This document shows, piece by piece, positions 35,740 to 49,010 of a stretch of DNA of 64,000 nt. Source of the DNA: Prosopocoilus inquinatus (lineage: Eukaryota; Arthropoda; Insecta; Coleoptera; Lucanidae). The stretch's first letter is position 1. Each line of letters begins with the position of its first letter. The position numbers were made by a program, and so were the translations under genes. The notes beneath the pieces were generated by a model, which was not told the origin of the DNA, did not search any database, and worked only from the letters and a program-made list of their open reading frames with translations. The stretch lies in NCBI GenBank assembly GCA_036172665.1, contig CM069873.1:35020001-35084000 (forward strand), in the 5' to 3' direction.

Positions 35740-37740
35740 ATCCTTACTCATCTATCATGTTATTTGACGTTTCGATGGACTCCAGTAACTCTGATGTGAG
35801 ATACGAAGTTTTTGGACGCAGCAGGAGCTGGAAATAGTCTTAAACGAAACAACACGTATTAGCGTTGTTCCTGTGATGTATCTAATCGATCCTTACTCAT
35901 CTATCATGTTATTTGACGTTTGGATGGACTCCAGTAACTCTGATGTGAGATACAAAGTTCTCGGACGCAGCAGAAGCTGGAAATAGTTTTGAACGAAACA
36001 ACACGTATTAGCGTTGTTCCTGTGATGTATCTAATCGATCCTTACTTATCTATCATGTTATTTGACGTTTGGATGGACTCCAGTAACTCTGATGTGAGAT
36101 ACAATATTTTCGGACGCAGCAGAAGCTGGAAATAGTTTTAAACGAAACAACACGCATTAGCGTTGTTCCTGTGATGTATCTAATCGATCCTTACTTATCT
36201 ACTATGTTATTTGACGTTTCGATGGACTCCAGTAACTCTGATGTGAGAGACGAAATTTTCGAACGCAGTAGGAGCTGGAAATAGTTTTAAACGAAACAAC
36301 ACGCATTAGCGTTGTTCCTGTGATGTATCTAATCGATCCTTACTCATCTATCATGTTATTTGACGTTTGAATGGACTCCAGTAACTCTGATGTGAGATAC
36401 AAAGTTCTCGGACGCAGCAGAAGCTGGAAATAGTTTTGAAGGAAACAACACGTATTAGCGTTGTTCCTGTGATGTATCTAATCGATCCTTACTCATCTAT
36501 CATGTTATTTGACGTTTGAATGGACTCCAGTAACTCTGATGTGAGATACAAAGTTCTCGGACGCAGCAGAAGCTGGAAATAGTTTTGAACGAAACAACAC
36601 GCATTAGCGTTGTTCCTGTGATGTATCTAATCGATCCTTACTTATCTACTATGTTATTTGACGTTTCGATGGACTCCAGTAACTCTGATGTGAGAGACGA
36701 AATTTTCGAACGCAGCAGAATCTGGAAATAGTTTTAAATGAAACAACACGCATTAGCGTTGTTCCTGTGATGTATCTAATCGATCCTTACTCATCTATCA
36801 TGTTATTTGACGTTTCGATGGACTCTAGTAACTCTGATGTGAGATACGAAGTTTTTGGACGCAGCAGGAGCTGGAAATAGTTTTAAACGAAACAACACGT
36901 ATTAGCGTTGTTCCTGTGATGTATCTAATCGATCCTTACTCATCTATCATGTTATTTGACGTTTGGATGGACTCCAGTAACTCTGATGTGAGATACAAAG
37001 TTCTCGGACGCAGCAGAAGCTGGAAATAGTTTTGAACGAAACAACACGTATTAGCGTTGTTCCTGTGATGTATCTAATCGATCCTTACTTATCTATCATG
37101 TTATTTGACGTTTGGATGGACTCCAGTAACTCTGATGTGAGATACAAAATTTTCGGACGCAGCAGAAGCTGGAAATAGTTTTAAACGAAACAACACGTAT
37201 TAGCGTTGTTCCTGTGATGTATCTAATCGATCCTTATTTATCTATCATGTTATTTGACGTTTCGATGGACTCTAGTAACTCTGATGTAAGATACGAAGTT
37301 TTTGGGTGCAGCAGGAGCTGGAAATAGTTTTAAACGAAGCAACACGTATTAGCGTTGTCCCTGTGATGTATCTAATAGATCCTTACTTAGCTACTATGTT
37401 ATTTGACGTTTCGATGGACTCCAGTAACTCTAATGTGAGATACGAAATTTTCGGGCGCAGCAGAAGCTGGAAATAGTGTTAAACGAAACAACACGCATTA
37501 GCGTTGTTCCTGTGATGTATCTAATCGATCCTTACTCATCTATCATGTTATTTGACGTTTCGATGGACTCCAGTAACTCTGATGTGAGATACAAAGTTTT
37601 CGGACGCAGCAGAAGCTGGAAATAGTTTTAAACGAAACAACACGCATTACCGTTGTTCCTGTGATGTATCTAATCGATCCTTACTCATCTATCATGTTAT
37701 TTGGCGTTTCGATGGACTCCAGTAACTCTGATGTGAGATA
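35740..37740. repeat. 13-monomer block, copy 2
   Basis: This is the counterpart of 17,270-19,270. It carries CAATATTTTCGG at about 36,102 and TTTTGAAGGAAAC at about 36,435, which copy 1 lacks but the third partial copy at 52.4-53.3 kb has, so the third copy derives from this version. It ends with the CAAAGGTTTTGG monomer near 37,745. Confidence 0.82.
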
Positions 37741-39005
37741 CAAAGGTTTTGGACGCAGCAGGAGCTGGAAATAGTTTTAAACGAAACAACACGTATTAGC
37801 GTTGTTCCTGTGATGTATCTAATCGATCCTTATTTATTTATCATGTTATTTGACGTATCGATGGACTCTAGTAACTCTGATGTGAGATACGAAGTTTTTG
37901 GTCGCAGCAGAAGCTGGAAATAGTTTTAAACGAAACAACACGCATTAGCGTTGTTCCTGTGATGTATGTAATCGATCCTTACTCATCTATTATGTTATTT
38001 GACGTTTCGATGGACTCCAGTAACTCTAATGTGAGATACGAAATTTTCGGGCGCAGCAGAAGCTGGAAATAGTTTTAAACGAAACAACACGCATTAGCGT
38101 TGTTCCTGTGATGTATCTAATCGATCCTTACTCATCTATCATGTTATTTGACGTTTCGATGGACTCTATTAACTCTGATGTGAGATACGAAGTTTTTGGA
38201 CGCAGCAGGAGCTGGAAATAGTTTTAAATGAAACAACACGCATTAGCGTTGTTCCTGTGATGTATCTAATCGATCCTTACTCATCTGTCATGTTATTTGG
38301 CGTTTCGATGGACTCCAGAAACTTTGATGTGAGATACGAAGTTCTCGGACGCAGCTGAAGCTGGAAATAGTCTTAAATGAAACAACACGTACTAGCGTTG
38401 CTCTTGTGATATATCTAATCGATCCTTACTCATCTATCATGTTATTTGACGTTTGGATGGACTCCAGTAACTCTGATGTGATGTACAAAGTTTTCGGACG
38501 CAGCAGGAGCTGGAAATAGTTTTAAACGAAACAACACGTATTAGCGTTGTTCCTGTGATGTATCTAATCGATCCTTACTCATCTATCATATTATTTGACG
38601 TTTGGATGGACTCCAGTAACTCTGATGTGAGATACAAAGTTCTCGGACGCAGCAGAAACTGGAAATACTTTTGAACGAAACAACACGTACTAGCGCTGCT
38701 CTTGTGATATATCTAATCGATCCTTACTCATCTATCATGTTATTTGACGTTTGGATGGACTCCAGTAACTCTGATGTGATGTACAAAGTTTTCGGACGCA
38801 GCAGAAGCTGGAAATAGTTTTAACCGAAACAACACGTATTAGCGTTGTTCCTGTGATGTATCTAATCGATCCTTATTTATCTATCATGTTATTTGACGTT
38901 TCGATGCACTCTAGTAACTCTGATGTGAGATACGAAGTTTTTGGACGCAGCAGGAGCTGGAAATAGTTTTAAACGAAACAATAAGTATTAGCGTTGTTCC
39001 TGTGA
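37741..39005. repeat. Block shared with 19.4-20.8 and 53.5-55.0 kb
   Basis: The monomer order follows TTTGGTCGCAG, TATGTAATCG/TCTATTATG, CTCTATTAAC, CCAGAAACTTTG, GTACTAGCGTTGCTC, GATGTACAAAG, CATATTATTTG, AAATACTTTTG, TCGATGCACT. It is 107 monomers (less 2 bp) from its twin at about 53.9-55.0 kb. One monomer is missing near 37,901-37,911 relative to 19.6 and 53.7 kb. GTACTAGCGCTGCTC at about 38,687 is shared only with 54.63 kb. Confidence 0.8.
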
Positions 39006-42000
39006 TGTATCTAATAGATCCTTATTTATTTATCATGTTATTTGACGTATCGATGGACTGTAGTAACTCTGATGTGAGATAAGAAGTTTTTGGGCGCAGC
39101 AGGACCTGGAAATAGTTTTAAAGGAAGCAACACGTATTAGCGTTGTTCCTGTGATGTATCTAATAGATCCTTACTTAGCTACTATGTTATTTGACGTTTC
39201 GATGGACTCCAGTAACTCTAATGTGAGATACGAAATTTTCGGACGCAGCAGAAGCTGGAATTAGTTTTAAACGAAACAACACGCATTAGCGTTGTTCCTG
39301 TGATGTATGTAATCGATCCTTACTCATCTATCATGTTATTTGACGTTTCGATGGACTCCAGTAACTCTAATGTGAGATACGAAATTTTCGGGCGCAGCAG
39401 AAGCTGGAAATAGTGTTAAACGAAACAACACGCATTAACGTTGTTCCTGTGATGTATCTAATCGATCCTTACTCATCTATCATGTTATTTGACGTTTCGA
39501 TGGACTCCAGTATCTCTAATGTGAGATACGAAATTTTCGGACGCAGCAGAAGCTGGAAATAGTTTTAAACGAAACAGCACGCATTAGCGTTGTTCCTGTG
39601 ATGTGTCTAATCGATCCTTACTCATCTATCATGTTATTTGACGTTTCGATGGACTCTAGTAACTCTGATGTGAGATACGAAGTTTTTGGACGCAGCAGGA
39701 GCTGGAAATAGTTTTAAACGAAGCAACACGTATTAGCGTTGTTCCTGTGATGTATCTAATCGATCCTTACTCATCTATCATTTTATTTGACGTTTGGATA
39801 TACTACAGTAACTCTGATGTGAGATACAAAGTTTACGGACGCAGCAGAAGCTGGAAATAGTTTTAAACGAAACAACACGCATTACCGTTGTTCCTGTGAT
39901 GTATCTAATCGATCCTTACTCATCTATCATGTTATTTGGCGTTTCGATGGACTCCAGTAACTCTGATGTGAGATACAAAGTTCTCGGACGCAGCTGAAAC
40001 TAGAAATAGTCTTAAACGAAACAACACGCATTAGCGTTGTTCCTGTGATGTATTTAATCGATCCTTACTCATCTATCATGTTATTTGACGTTTGAATGGA
40101 CTCCAGTAACTCTGATGTGAGATACAAAGCTCTCGGACGCAGCAGAAGCTGGAAATACTTTTAAACGAAACAACACGCATTAGCGTTGTTCTTGTGATGT
40201 ATCTAATCGATCCTTACTCATCTATCATGTTATTTGACGTTTCGATGGACTCCAGTAACTCTATTGTTAGATACGAAATTTTCGGACGCAGCAGATGCTG
40301 GAAATAGTTTTAAACGAAACAACACGCATTAGCATTGCTCCTGTGATGTATCTAATCGATCCTTACTCATCTATCATGTTATTTGGCGTTTCGATGGACT
40401 CCAGTAACTTTGATGTGAGATACGAAGTTCTCGGACGCAGCTGAAGCTGGAAATAGTTTTAAATGAAACAACACGTATTAGCGTTGTTCCTGTGATGTAT
40501 CTAATCGATTCTTACTCATCTGTCATGTTATTTGACGTTTGGATGGACTCCAGTAACTCTGATGTGAGATACAAAGTATTCGGACGCAGCAGAAGCTCGA
40601 GATAGTTTTAAACGATACAACACGCATTAGCGTTGTTCCTGTGATGTATCTAATCGATCCTTACTCATCTATCAGGTTATTTGATGTTTCGATGGACTCT
40701 AGTAACTCTGATGTGAGATACGAAGTTTTTGGACGCAGCAGGAGCTGGAAATAGTTTTAAACGAAACAACACGTATTAGCGTTGTTCCTGTGATGTATCT
40801 AATCGATCCTTATTTATCTATCATGTTATTTGACGTATCGATGGACTCTAGTAACTCTGATGTGACATACGAAGTTTTTGGGCGCAGCAGGAGCTGGAAA
40901 TAGTTTTAAAAGAAGCAACACGTATTAGCGTTGTTCCTGTGATGTATCTAATCGATCCTTACTTAGCTACTATGTTATTTGACGTTTCGATGGACTCCAG
41001 TAACTCTAATGTGAGATACGAAATTTTCGGACGCAGCAGAAGCTGGAAATAGTTTTAAACGAAACAACACGCATTAGCGTTGTTCCTGTGATGTATCTAA
41101 TCGATCCTTACTCATCTATCATGATATTTGACGTTTGAATGGACTCCAGTAACTCTGATGTGAGATACAAAGTTCTCGGACGCAGCAGAAGCTGGAAATA
41201 CTTTTAAACGAAACAACACGCATTAGCGTTGTTCCTGTGATGTATCTAATCGATCCTTACTCATCTATCATTATATTTGACGTTTGGATGTACTACAGTA
41301 ACTCTGATGTGAGATACAAAGTTTACGGACGCAGCAGAAGTTGGAAATAGTTTTAATCGAAACAACACGCATTAGCGTTGTCCCTGTGATGTATCTAATC
41401 GATCCTTACTCATCTATCATGTTATTTGGCGTCTCGATGGACTCCAGTAACTCTGATGTGAGATACAAAGTTTTCGGACGCAGCAGAAGCTGGAAATAGT
41501 TTTAAACGAAACAACACGCATTAGCGTTGTTCCTGTGATGTATCTAATCGATCCTTACTCATCTATCATGTTATTTGGCGTTTCGATGGACTCCAGAAAC
41601 TTTGATGTGAGATACGAAGTTCTCGGACGCAGCTGAAGCTGGAAATAGTTTTAAATGAAACAACACGTACTAGCGTTGTTCCTGTGATATATCTAATCGA
41701 TCCTTACTCATCTATCATGTTATTTGGCGTTTCGATGGACTCCAGAAACTTTGATGTGAGATACGAAGTTCTCGGACGCAGCTGAAGCTGGAAATAGTTT
41801 TAAATGAAACAACACGTACTAGCGTTGTTCCTGTGATGTATCTAATCGATCCTTACTCATCTATCATGTTGTTTGGCGTCTCGATGGACTCCAGTAACTC
41901 TGATGTGAGATACGAAGTTTTTGGACGCAGCAGGAGCTGGAAATAGTTTTAAACGAAACAACACGCATTAGCGTTGTTCCTGTGATGTATCTAATCGATC

Positions 42001-42730
42001 CTTACTCATCTATCATGTTATTTGGCGTCTCGATGGACTCCAGTAACTCTGATGTGAGATACAAAGTTTTCGGACGCAGCAGAAGCTGGAAATAGTTTTA
42101 AACGAAACAACACGCATTAGCGTTGTTCCTGTGATGTATCTAATCGATCCTTACTCATCTATCATGTTATTTGGCGTTTCGATGGACTCCAGAAACTTTG
42201 ATGTGAGATACGAAGTTCTCGGACGCAGCTGAAGCTGGAAATAGTTTTAAATGAAACAACACGTACTAGCGTTGTTCCTGTGATATATCTAATCGATCCT
42301 TACTCATCTATCATGTTATTTGGCGTTTCGATGGACTCCAGAAACTTTGATGTGAGATACGAAGTTCTCGGACGCAGCAGAAGCTGGAAATACTTTTAAA
42401 CGAAACAACACGCATTAGCGTTGTTCCTGTGATGTATCTAATCGATCCTTACTCATCTATCATGTTATTTGGCGTCACGATGGACTCCAGTAACTCTGAT
42501 GTGAGGTACAAAGTTTTCGGACGCAGCAGAAGCTGGAAATAGTTTTAAAGGAAACAACACGCATTAGCGTTGTTCCTGTGATGTATCTAATGGATCCTTA
42601 CTCATCTATCATGTTATTTGACGTTTCGATGGACTCTAGTAACTCTGATGTGAGATACGAAGTTTTTGGACGCAGCAGGAGCTGGAAATAGTTTTAAACG
42701 AAACAACACGTATTAGCGTTGTTCCTGTGA
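39006..42730. repeat. 25-monomer HOR, unit 1
   Basis: The unit is 3,725 bp, exactly 25 monomers. Markers are GAGATAAGAAG with CAGGACCTGG (39,076), GGAATTAG, CAGTATCTCTAATG, GAAACAGCACGC, GATGTGTCTAATC, ATATACTACAG, GATGTATTTAATC, CTATTGTTAG/CAGATGCTGG, the CTCGAG site at 40,596, TATCAGGTTATTTGATG, TGACATACG, CATGATATTTG, TCATTATATTTG, GGCGTCTCG, repeated CCAGAAACTTTG monomers and TTGTTTGGCG (about 41,868). It ends with the BamHI-type AATGGATCC monomer (GGATCC at 42,592). Confidence 0.93.
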
Positions 42731-45700
42731 TGTATCTAATCGATCCTTATTTATTTATCATGTTATTTGACGTATCGATGGACTGTAGTAACTCTGATGT
42801 GAGATAAGAAGTTTTTGGGCGCAGCAGGACCTGGAAATAGTTTTAAAGGAAGCAACACGTATTAGCGTTGTTCCTGTGATGTATCTAATAGATCCTTACT
42901 TAGCTACTATGTTATTTGACGTTTCGATGGACTCCAGTAACTCTAATGTGAGATACGAAATTTTCGGACGCAGCAGAAGCTGGAATTAGTTTTAAACGAA
43001 ACAACACGCATTAGCGTTGTTCCTGTGATGTATGTAATCGATCCTTACTCATCTATCATGTTATTTGACGTTTCGATGGACTCCAGTAACTCTAATGTGA
43101 GATACGAAATTTTCGGGCGCAGCAGAAGCTGGAAATAGTGTTAAACGAAACAACACGCATTAACGTTGTTCCTGTGATGTATCTAATCGATCCTTACTCA
43201 TCTATCATGTTATTTGACGTTTCGATGGACTCCAGTATCTCTAATGTGAGATACGAAATTTTCGGACGCAGCAGAAGCTGGAAATAGTTTTAAACGAAAC
43301 AGCACGCATTAGCGTTGTTCCTGTGATGTGTCTAATCGATCCTTACTCATCTATCATGTTATTTGACGTTTCGATGGACTCTAGTAACTCTGATGTGAGA
43401 TACGAAGTTTTTGGACGCAGCAGGAGCTGGAAATAGTTTTAAACGAAGCAACACGTATTAGCGTTGTTCCTGTGATGTATCTAATCGATCCTTACTCATC
43501 TATCATTTTATTTGACGTTTGGATATACTACAGTAACTCTGATGTGAGATACAAAGTTTACGGACGCAGCAGAAGCTGGAAATAGTTTTAAACGAAACAA
43601 CACGCATTACCGTTGTTCCTGTGATGTATCTAATCGATCCTTACTCATCTATCATGTTATTTGGCGTTTCGATGGACTCCAGTAACTCTGATGTGAGATA
43701 CAAAGTTCTCGGACGCAGCTGAAACTAGAAATAGTCTTAAACGAAACAACACGCATTAGCGTTGTTCCTGTGATGTATTTAATCGATCCTTACTCATCTA
43801 TCATGTTATTTGACGTTTGAATGGACTCCAGTAACTCTGATGTGAGATACAAAGTTCTCGGACGCAGCAGAAGCTGGAAATACTTTTAAACGAAACAACA
43901 CGCATTAGCGTTGTTCTTGTGATGTATCTAATCGATCCTTACTCATCTATCATGTTATTTGACGTTTCGATGGACTCCAGTAACTCTATTGTTAGATACG
44001 AAATTTTCGGACGCAGCAGATGCTGGAAATAGTTTTAAACGAAACAACACGCATTAGCATTGTTCCTGTGATGTATCTAATCGATCCTTACTCATCTATC
44101 ATGTTATTTGGCGTTTCGATGGACTCCAGTAACTTTGATGTGAGATACGAAGTTCTCGGACGCAGCTGAAGCTGGAAATAGTTTTAAATGAAACAACACG
44201 TATTAGCGTTGTTCCTGTGATGTATCTAATCGATTCTTACTCATCTGTCATGTTATTTGACGTTTAGATGGACTCCAGTAACTCTGATGTGAGATACAAA
44301 GTATTCGGACGCAGCAGAAGCTCGAGATAGTTTTAAACGATACAACACGCATTAGCGTTGTTCCTGTGATGTATCTAATCGATCCTTACTCATCTATCAG
44401 GTTATTTGATGTTTCGATGGACTCTAGTAACTCTGATGTGAGATACGAAGTTTTTGGACGCAGCAGGAGCTGGAAATAGTTTTAAACGAAACAACACGTA
44501 TTAGCGTTGTTCCTGTGATGTATCTAATCGATCCTTATTTATCTATCATGTTATTTGACGTATCGATGGACTCTAGTAACTCTGATGTGACATACGAAGT
44601 TTTTGGGCGCAGCAGGAGCTGGAAATAGTTTTAAAAGAAGCAACACGTATTAGCGTTGTTCCTGTGATGTATCTAATCGATCCTTACTTAGCTACTATGT
44701 TATTTGACGTTTCGATGGACTCCAGTAACTCTAATGTGAGATACGAAATTTTCGGACGCAGCAGAAGCTGGAAATAGTTTTAAACGAAACAACACGCATT
44801 AGCGTTGTTCCTGTGATGTATCTAATCGATCCTTACTCATCTATCATGATATTTGACGTTTGAATGGACTCCAGTAACTCTGATGTGAGATACAAAGTTC
44901 TCGGACGCAGCAGAAGCTGGAAATACTTTTAAACGAAACAACACGCATTAGCGTTGTTCCTGTGATGTATCTAATCGATCCTTACTCATCTATCATTATA
45001 TTTGACGTTTGGATGTACTACAGTAACTCTGATGTGAGATACAAAGTTTACGGACGCAGCAGAAGTTGGAAATAGTTTTAATCGAAACAACACGCATTAG
45101 CGTTGTCCCTGTGATGTATCTAATCGATCCTTACTCATCTATCATGTTATTTGGCGTCTCGATGGACTCCAGTAACTCTGATGTGAGATACAAAGTTTTC
45201 GGACGCAGCAGAAGCTGGAAATAGTTTTAAACGAAACAACACGCATTAGCGTTGTTCCTGTGATGTATCTAATCGATCCTTACTCATCTATCATGTTATT
45301 TGGCGTTTCGATGGACTCCAGAAACTTTGATGTGAGATACGAAGTTCTCGGACGCAGCTGAAGCTGGAAATAGTTTTAAATGAAACAACACGTACTAGCG
45401 TTGTTCCTGTGATATATCTAATCGATCCTTACTCATCTATCATGTTATTTGGCGTTTCGATGGACTCCAGAAACTTTGATGTGAGATACGAAGTTCTCGG
45501 ACGCAGCTGAAGCTGGAAATAGTTTTAAATGAAACAACACGTACTAGCGTTGTTCCTGTGATGTATCTAATCGATCCTTACTCATCTATCATGTTGTTTG
45601 GCGTCTCGATGGACTCCAGTAACTCTGATGTGAGATACGAAGTTTTTGGACGCAGCAGGAGCTGGAAATAGTTTAAAACGAAACAACACGCATTAGCGTT

Positions 45701-46455
45701 GTTCCTGTGATGTATCTAATCGATCCTTACTCATCTATCATGTTATTTGGCGTCTCGATGGACTCCAGTAACTCTGATGTGAGATACAAAGTTTTCGGAC
45801 GCAGCAGAAGCTGGAAATAGTTTTAAACGAAACAACACGCATTAGCGTTGTTCCTGTGATGTATCTAATCGATCCTTACTCATCTATCATGTTATTTGGC
45901 GTTTCGATGGACTCCAGAAACTTTGATGTGAGATACGAAGTTCTCGGACGCAGCTGAAGCTGGAAATAGTTTTAAATGAAACAACACGTACTAGCGTTGT
46001 TCCTGTGATATATCTAATCGATCCTTACTCATCTATCATGTTATTTGGCGTTTCGATGGACTCCAGAAACTTTGATGTGAGATACGAAGTTCTCGGACGC
46101 AGCAGAAGCTGGAAATACTTTTAAACGAAACAACACGCATTAGCGTTGTTCCTGTGATGTATCTAATCGATCCTTACTCATCTATCATGTTATTTGGCGT
46201 CTCGATGGACTCCAGTAACTCTGATGTGAGGTACAAAGTTTTCGGACGCAGCAGAAGCTGGAAATAGTTTTAAATGAAACAACACGCATTAGCGTTGTTC
46301 CTGTGATGTATCTAATGGATCCTTACTCATCTATCATGTTATTTGACGTTTCGATGGACTCTAGTAACTCTGATGTGAGATACGAAGTTTTTGGACGCAG
46401 CAGGAGCTGGAAATAGTTTTAAACGAAACAACACGTATTAGCGTTGTTCCTGTGA
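42731..46455. repeat. 25-monomer HOR, unit 2
   Basis: This is a near-perfect copy of unit 1: GAGATAAGAAG at 39,076 and 42,801, CTCGAG at 40,596 and 44,321, ATGTTGTTTG at 41,866 and 45,591, all 3,725 bp apart. By eye I found only about ten differences, such as AAAGCTCTCGG against AAAGTTCTCGG (about 43,850), GACGTTTGG against GACGTTTAG (about 44,258), AGTTTTAAACG against AGTTTAAAACG (about 45,670) and GGCGTCACG (about 42,472) against GGCGTCTCG. Identity is therefore above 99.5%. Confidence 0.93.
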
Positions 46456-47651
46456 TGTATCTAATCGATCCTTACTCATCTATCATGTTATTTGACGTTT
46501 GGATGGACTCCAGTAACTCTGATGTGAGATACAATGTTCTCGGACGCAGCAGAAGCTGGAAATAGTTTTGAACGAAACAACACGTATTAGCGTTGTTCCT
46601 GTGATGTATCTAATCGATCCTTACTCATCTATCATGTTATTTGACGTTTGGATAGACTCCAGTAACTCTGATGTGAGATAAAAAGTTCTCGGACGCAGCA
46701 GAAGCTGGAAATAGTTTTGAACGAAACAACACGCATTAGCGTTGTTCCTGTGATGTATCTAATCGATCCTTACTCATCTATCATTATATTTGACGTTTGG
46801 ATGGACTACAGTAACTCTGATGTGAGATACAAAGTTTACGGACGCAGCAGAAGCTGGAAATAGTTTTAAACGAAACAACACGCATTACCGTTGTTCCTGT
46901 GATGTATCTAATCGATCCTTACTCATCTATCATTTTATTTGACGTTTGAATGGACTCCAGTAACTCTGATGTGAGATACAAAGTTCTCGGACGCAGCAGA
47001 AGCTGGAAATACTTTTAAACGAAACAACACGCATTAGCGTTGTTCCTGTGATGTATCTAATCGATCCTTACTCATCTATCATTATATTTGACGTTTGGAT
47101 GGACTACAGTAATTCTGATGTGAGATACAAAGTTTACGGACGCAGCAGAAGCTGGAAATAGTTTTAATCGAAACAACACGCATTAGCGTTGTTCCTGTGA
47201 TGTATCTAATCGATCCTTACTCATTTATCATGTTATTTGGCGTCTCGATGGACTCCAGTAACTCTGATGTGAGATACAAAGTTTTCGGACGCAGCAGAAG
47301 CTGGAAATAGATTTAAACGAAACAACACGCATTAGCGTTGTTCCTGTGATGTATCTAATCGATCCTTACTCATCTATCATGTTATTTGGCGTTTCGATGG
47401 ACTCCAGAAACTTTGATGTGAGATACGAAGTTCTCGGACGCAGCTGAAGCTGGAAATAGTTTTAAATGAAACAACACGTACTAGCGTTGTTCCTGTGATA
47501 TATCTAATCGATCCTTACTCATCTATCATGTTATTTGACGTTTCGATGGACTCTAGTAACTCTGATGTGAGATACGAAATTTTCGATCGTAGCAGAATCT
47601 GGAAATAGTTTTAAATGAAACAACACGCATTAGCGTTGTTCCTGTGATGTA
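46456..47651. repeat. 10-monomer HOR, shortened (9-monomer) unit
   Basis: Counting from the AATGGATCC monomer at 46,311 to the next at 47,652 gives 1,341 bp, 9 monomers, where complete units have 10. The missing monomer is explained by a chimera starting at 46,628: its first part has GATAGACTCCAGTAAC and its second part GATAAAAAGTTCTCGG, which are two separate adjacent monomers in complete units. Other markers are TCATTATATTTG, AGTAATTCTG, TCATTTATCATG (47,221) and AGATTTAAACG. Confidence 0.87.
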
Positions 47652-49010
47652 TCTAATGGATCCTTACTCATCTATCATGTTATTTGACGTTTCGATGGAC
47701 TCTAGTATCTCTGATGTGAGATACGAAGTTTTTGGACGCAGCAGGAGCTGGAAATAGTTTTAAACGAAACAACACGTATTAGCGTTGTTCCTGTGATGTA
47801 TCTAATCGATCCTTACTCATCTATCATGTTATTTGACGTTTGGATGGACTCCAGTAACTCTGATGTGAGATACAATGTTCTCGGACGCAGCAGAAGCTGG
47901 AAATAGTTTTGAACGAAACAACACGTATTAGCGTTGTTCCTGTGATGTATCTAATCGATCCTTACTCATCTATCATGTTATTTGACGTTTGGATAGACTC
48001 CAGTAACTCTGATGTGAGATACAAAGTATTCGGACGCAGCAGAAGCTGGAAATAGTTTTAAACGAAACAACACGCATTAGCGTTGTTCCTGTGATGTATC
48101 TAATCGATCTTTACTCATCTATCATGTTATTTGGCGTTTCGATGGACTCCAGAAACTCTGATGTGAGATAAAAAGTTCTCGGACGCAGCAGAAGCTGGAA
48201 ATAGTTTTGAACGAAACAACACGCATTAGCGTTGTTCCTGTGATGTATCTAATCGATCCTTACTCATCTATCATTATATTTGACGTTTGGATGGACTACA
48301 GTAACTCTGATGTGAGATACAAAGTTTACGGACGCAGCAGAAGCTGGAAATAGTTTTAAACGAAACAACACGCATTACCGTTGTTCCTGTGATGTATCTA
48401 ATCGATCCTTACTCATCTATCATTTTATTTGACGTTTGAATGGACTCCAGTAACTCTGATGTGAGATACAAAGTTCTCGGACGCAGCAGAAGCTGGAAAT
48501 ACTTTTAAACGAAACAACACGCATTAGCGTTGTTCCTGTGATGTATCTAATCGATCCTTACTCATCTATCATTATATTTGACGTTTGGATGGACTACAGT
48601 AATTCTGATGTGAGATACAAAGTTTACGGACGCAGCAGAAGCTGGAAATAGTTTTAATCGAAACAACACGCATTAGCGTTGTTCCTGTGATGTATCTAAT
48701 CGATCCTTACTCATTTATCATGTTATTTGGCGTCTCGATGGACTCCAGTAACTCTGATGTGAGATACAAAGTTTTCGGACGCAGCAGAAGCTGGAAATAG
48801 ATTTAAACGAAACAACACGCATTAGCGTTGTTCCTGTGATGTATCTAATCGATCCTTACTCATCTATCATGTTATTTGGCGTTTCGATGGACTCCAGAAA
48901 CTTTGATGTGAGATACGAAGTTCTCGGACGCAGCTGAAGCTGGAAATAGTTTTAAATGAAACAACACGTACTAGCGTTGTTCCTGTGATATATCTAATCG
49001 ATCCTTACTC
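47652..49010. repeat. 10-monomer HOR, later unit lacking its last monomer
   Basis: TCATTTATCA lies at 47,221 and 48,711, 1,490 bp (10 monomers) apart. This unit carries GATCTTTACTC at about 48,105, seen elsewhere only in the third unit of the distal array (about 62,557). Compared with that unit, the GATCGTAGCAG monomer expected near 49.0 kb is absent, which shifts the spacing from 97 to 98 monomers. Confidence 0.87.
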
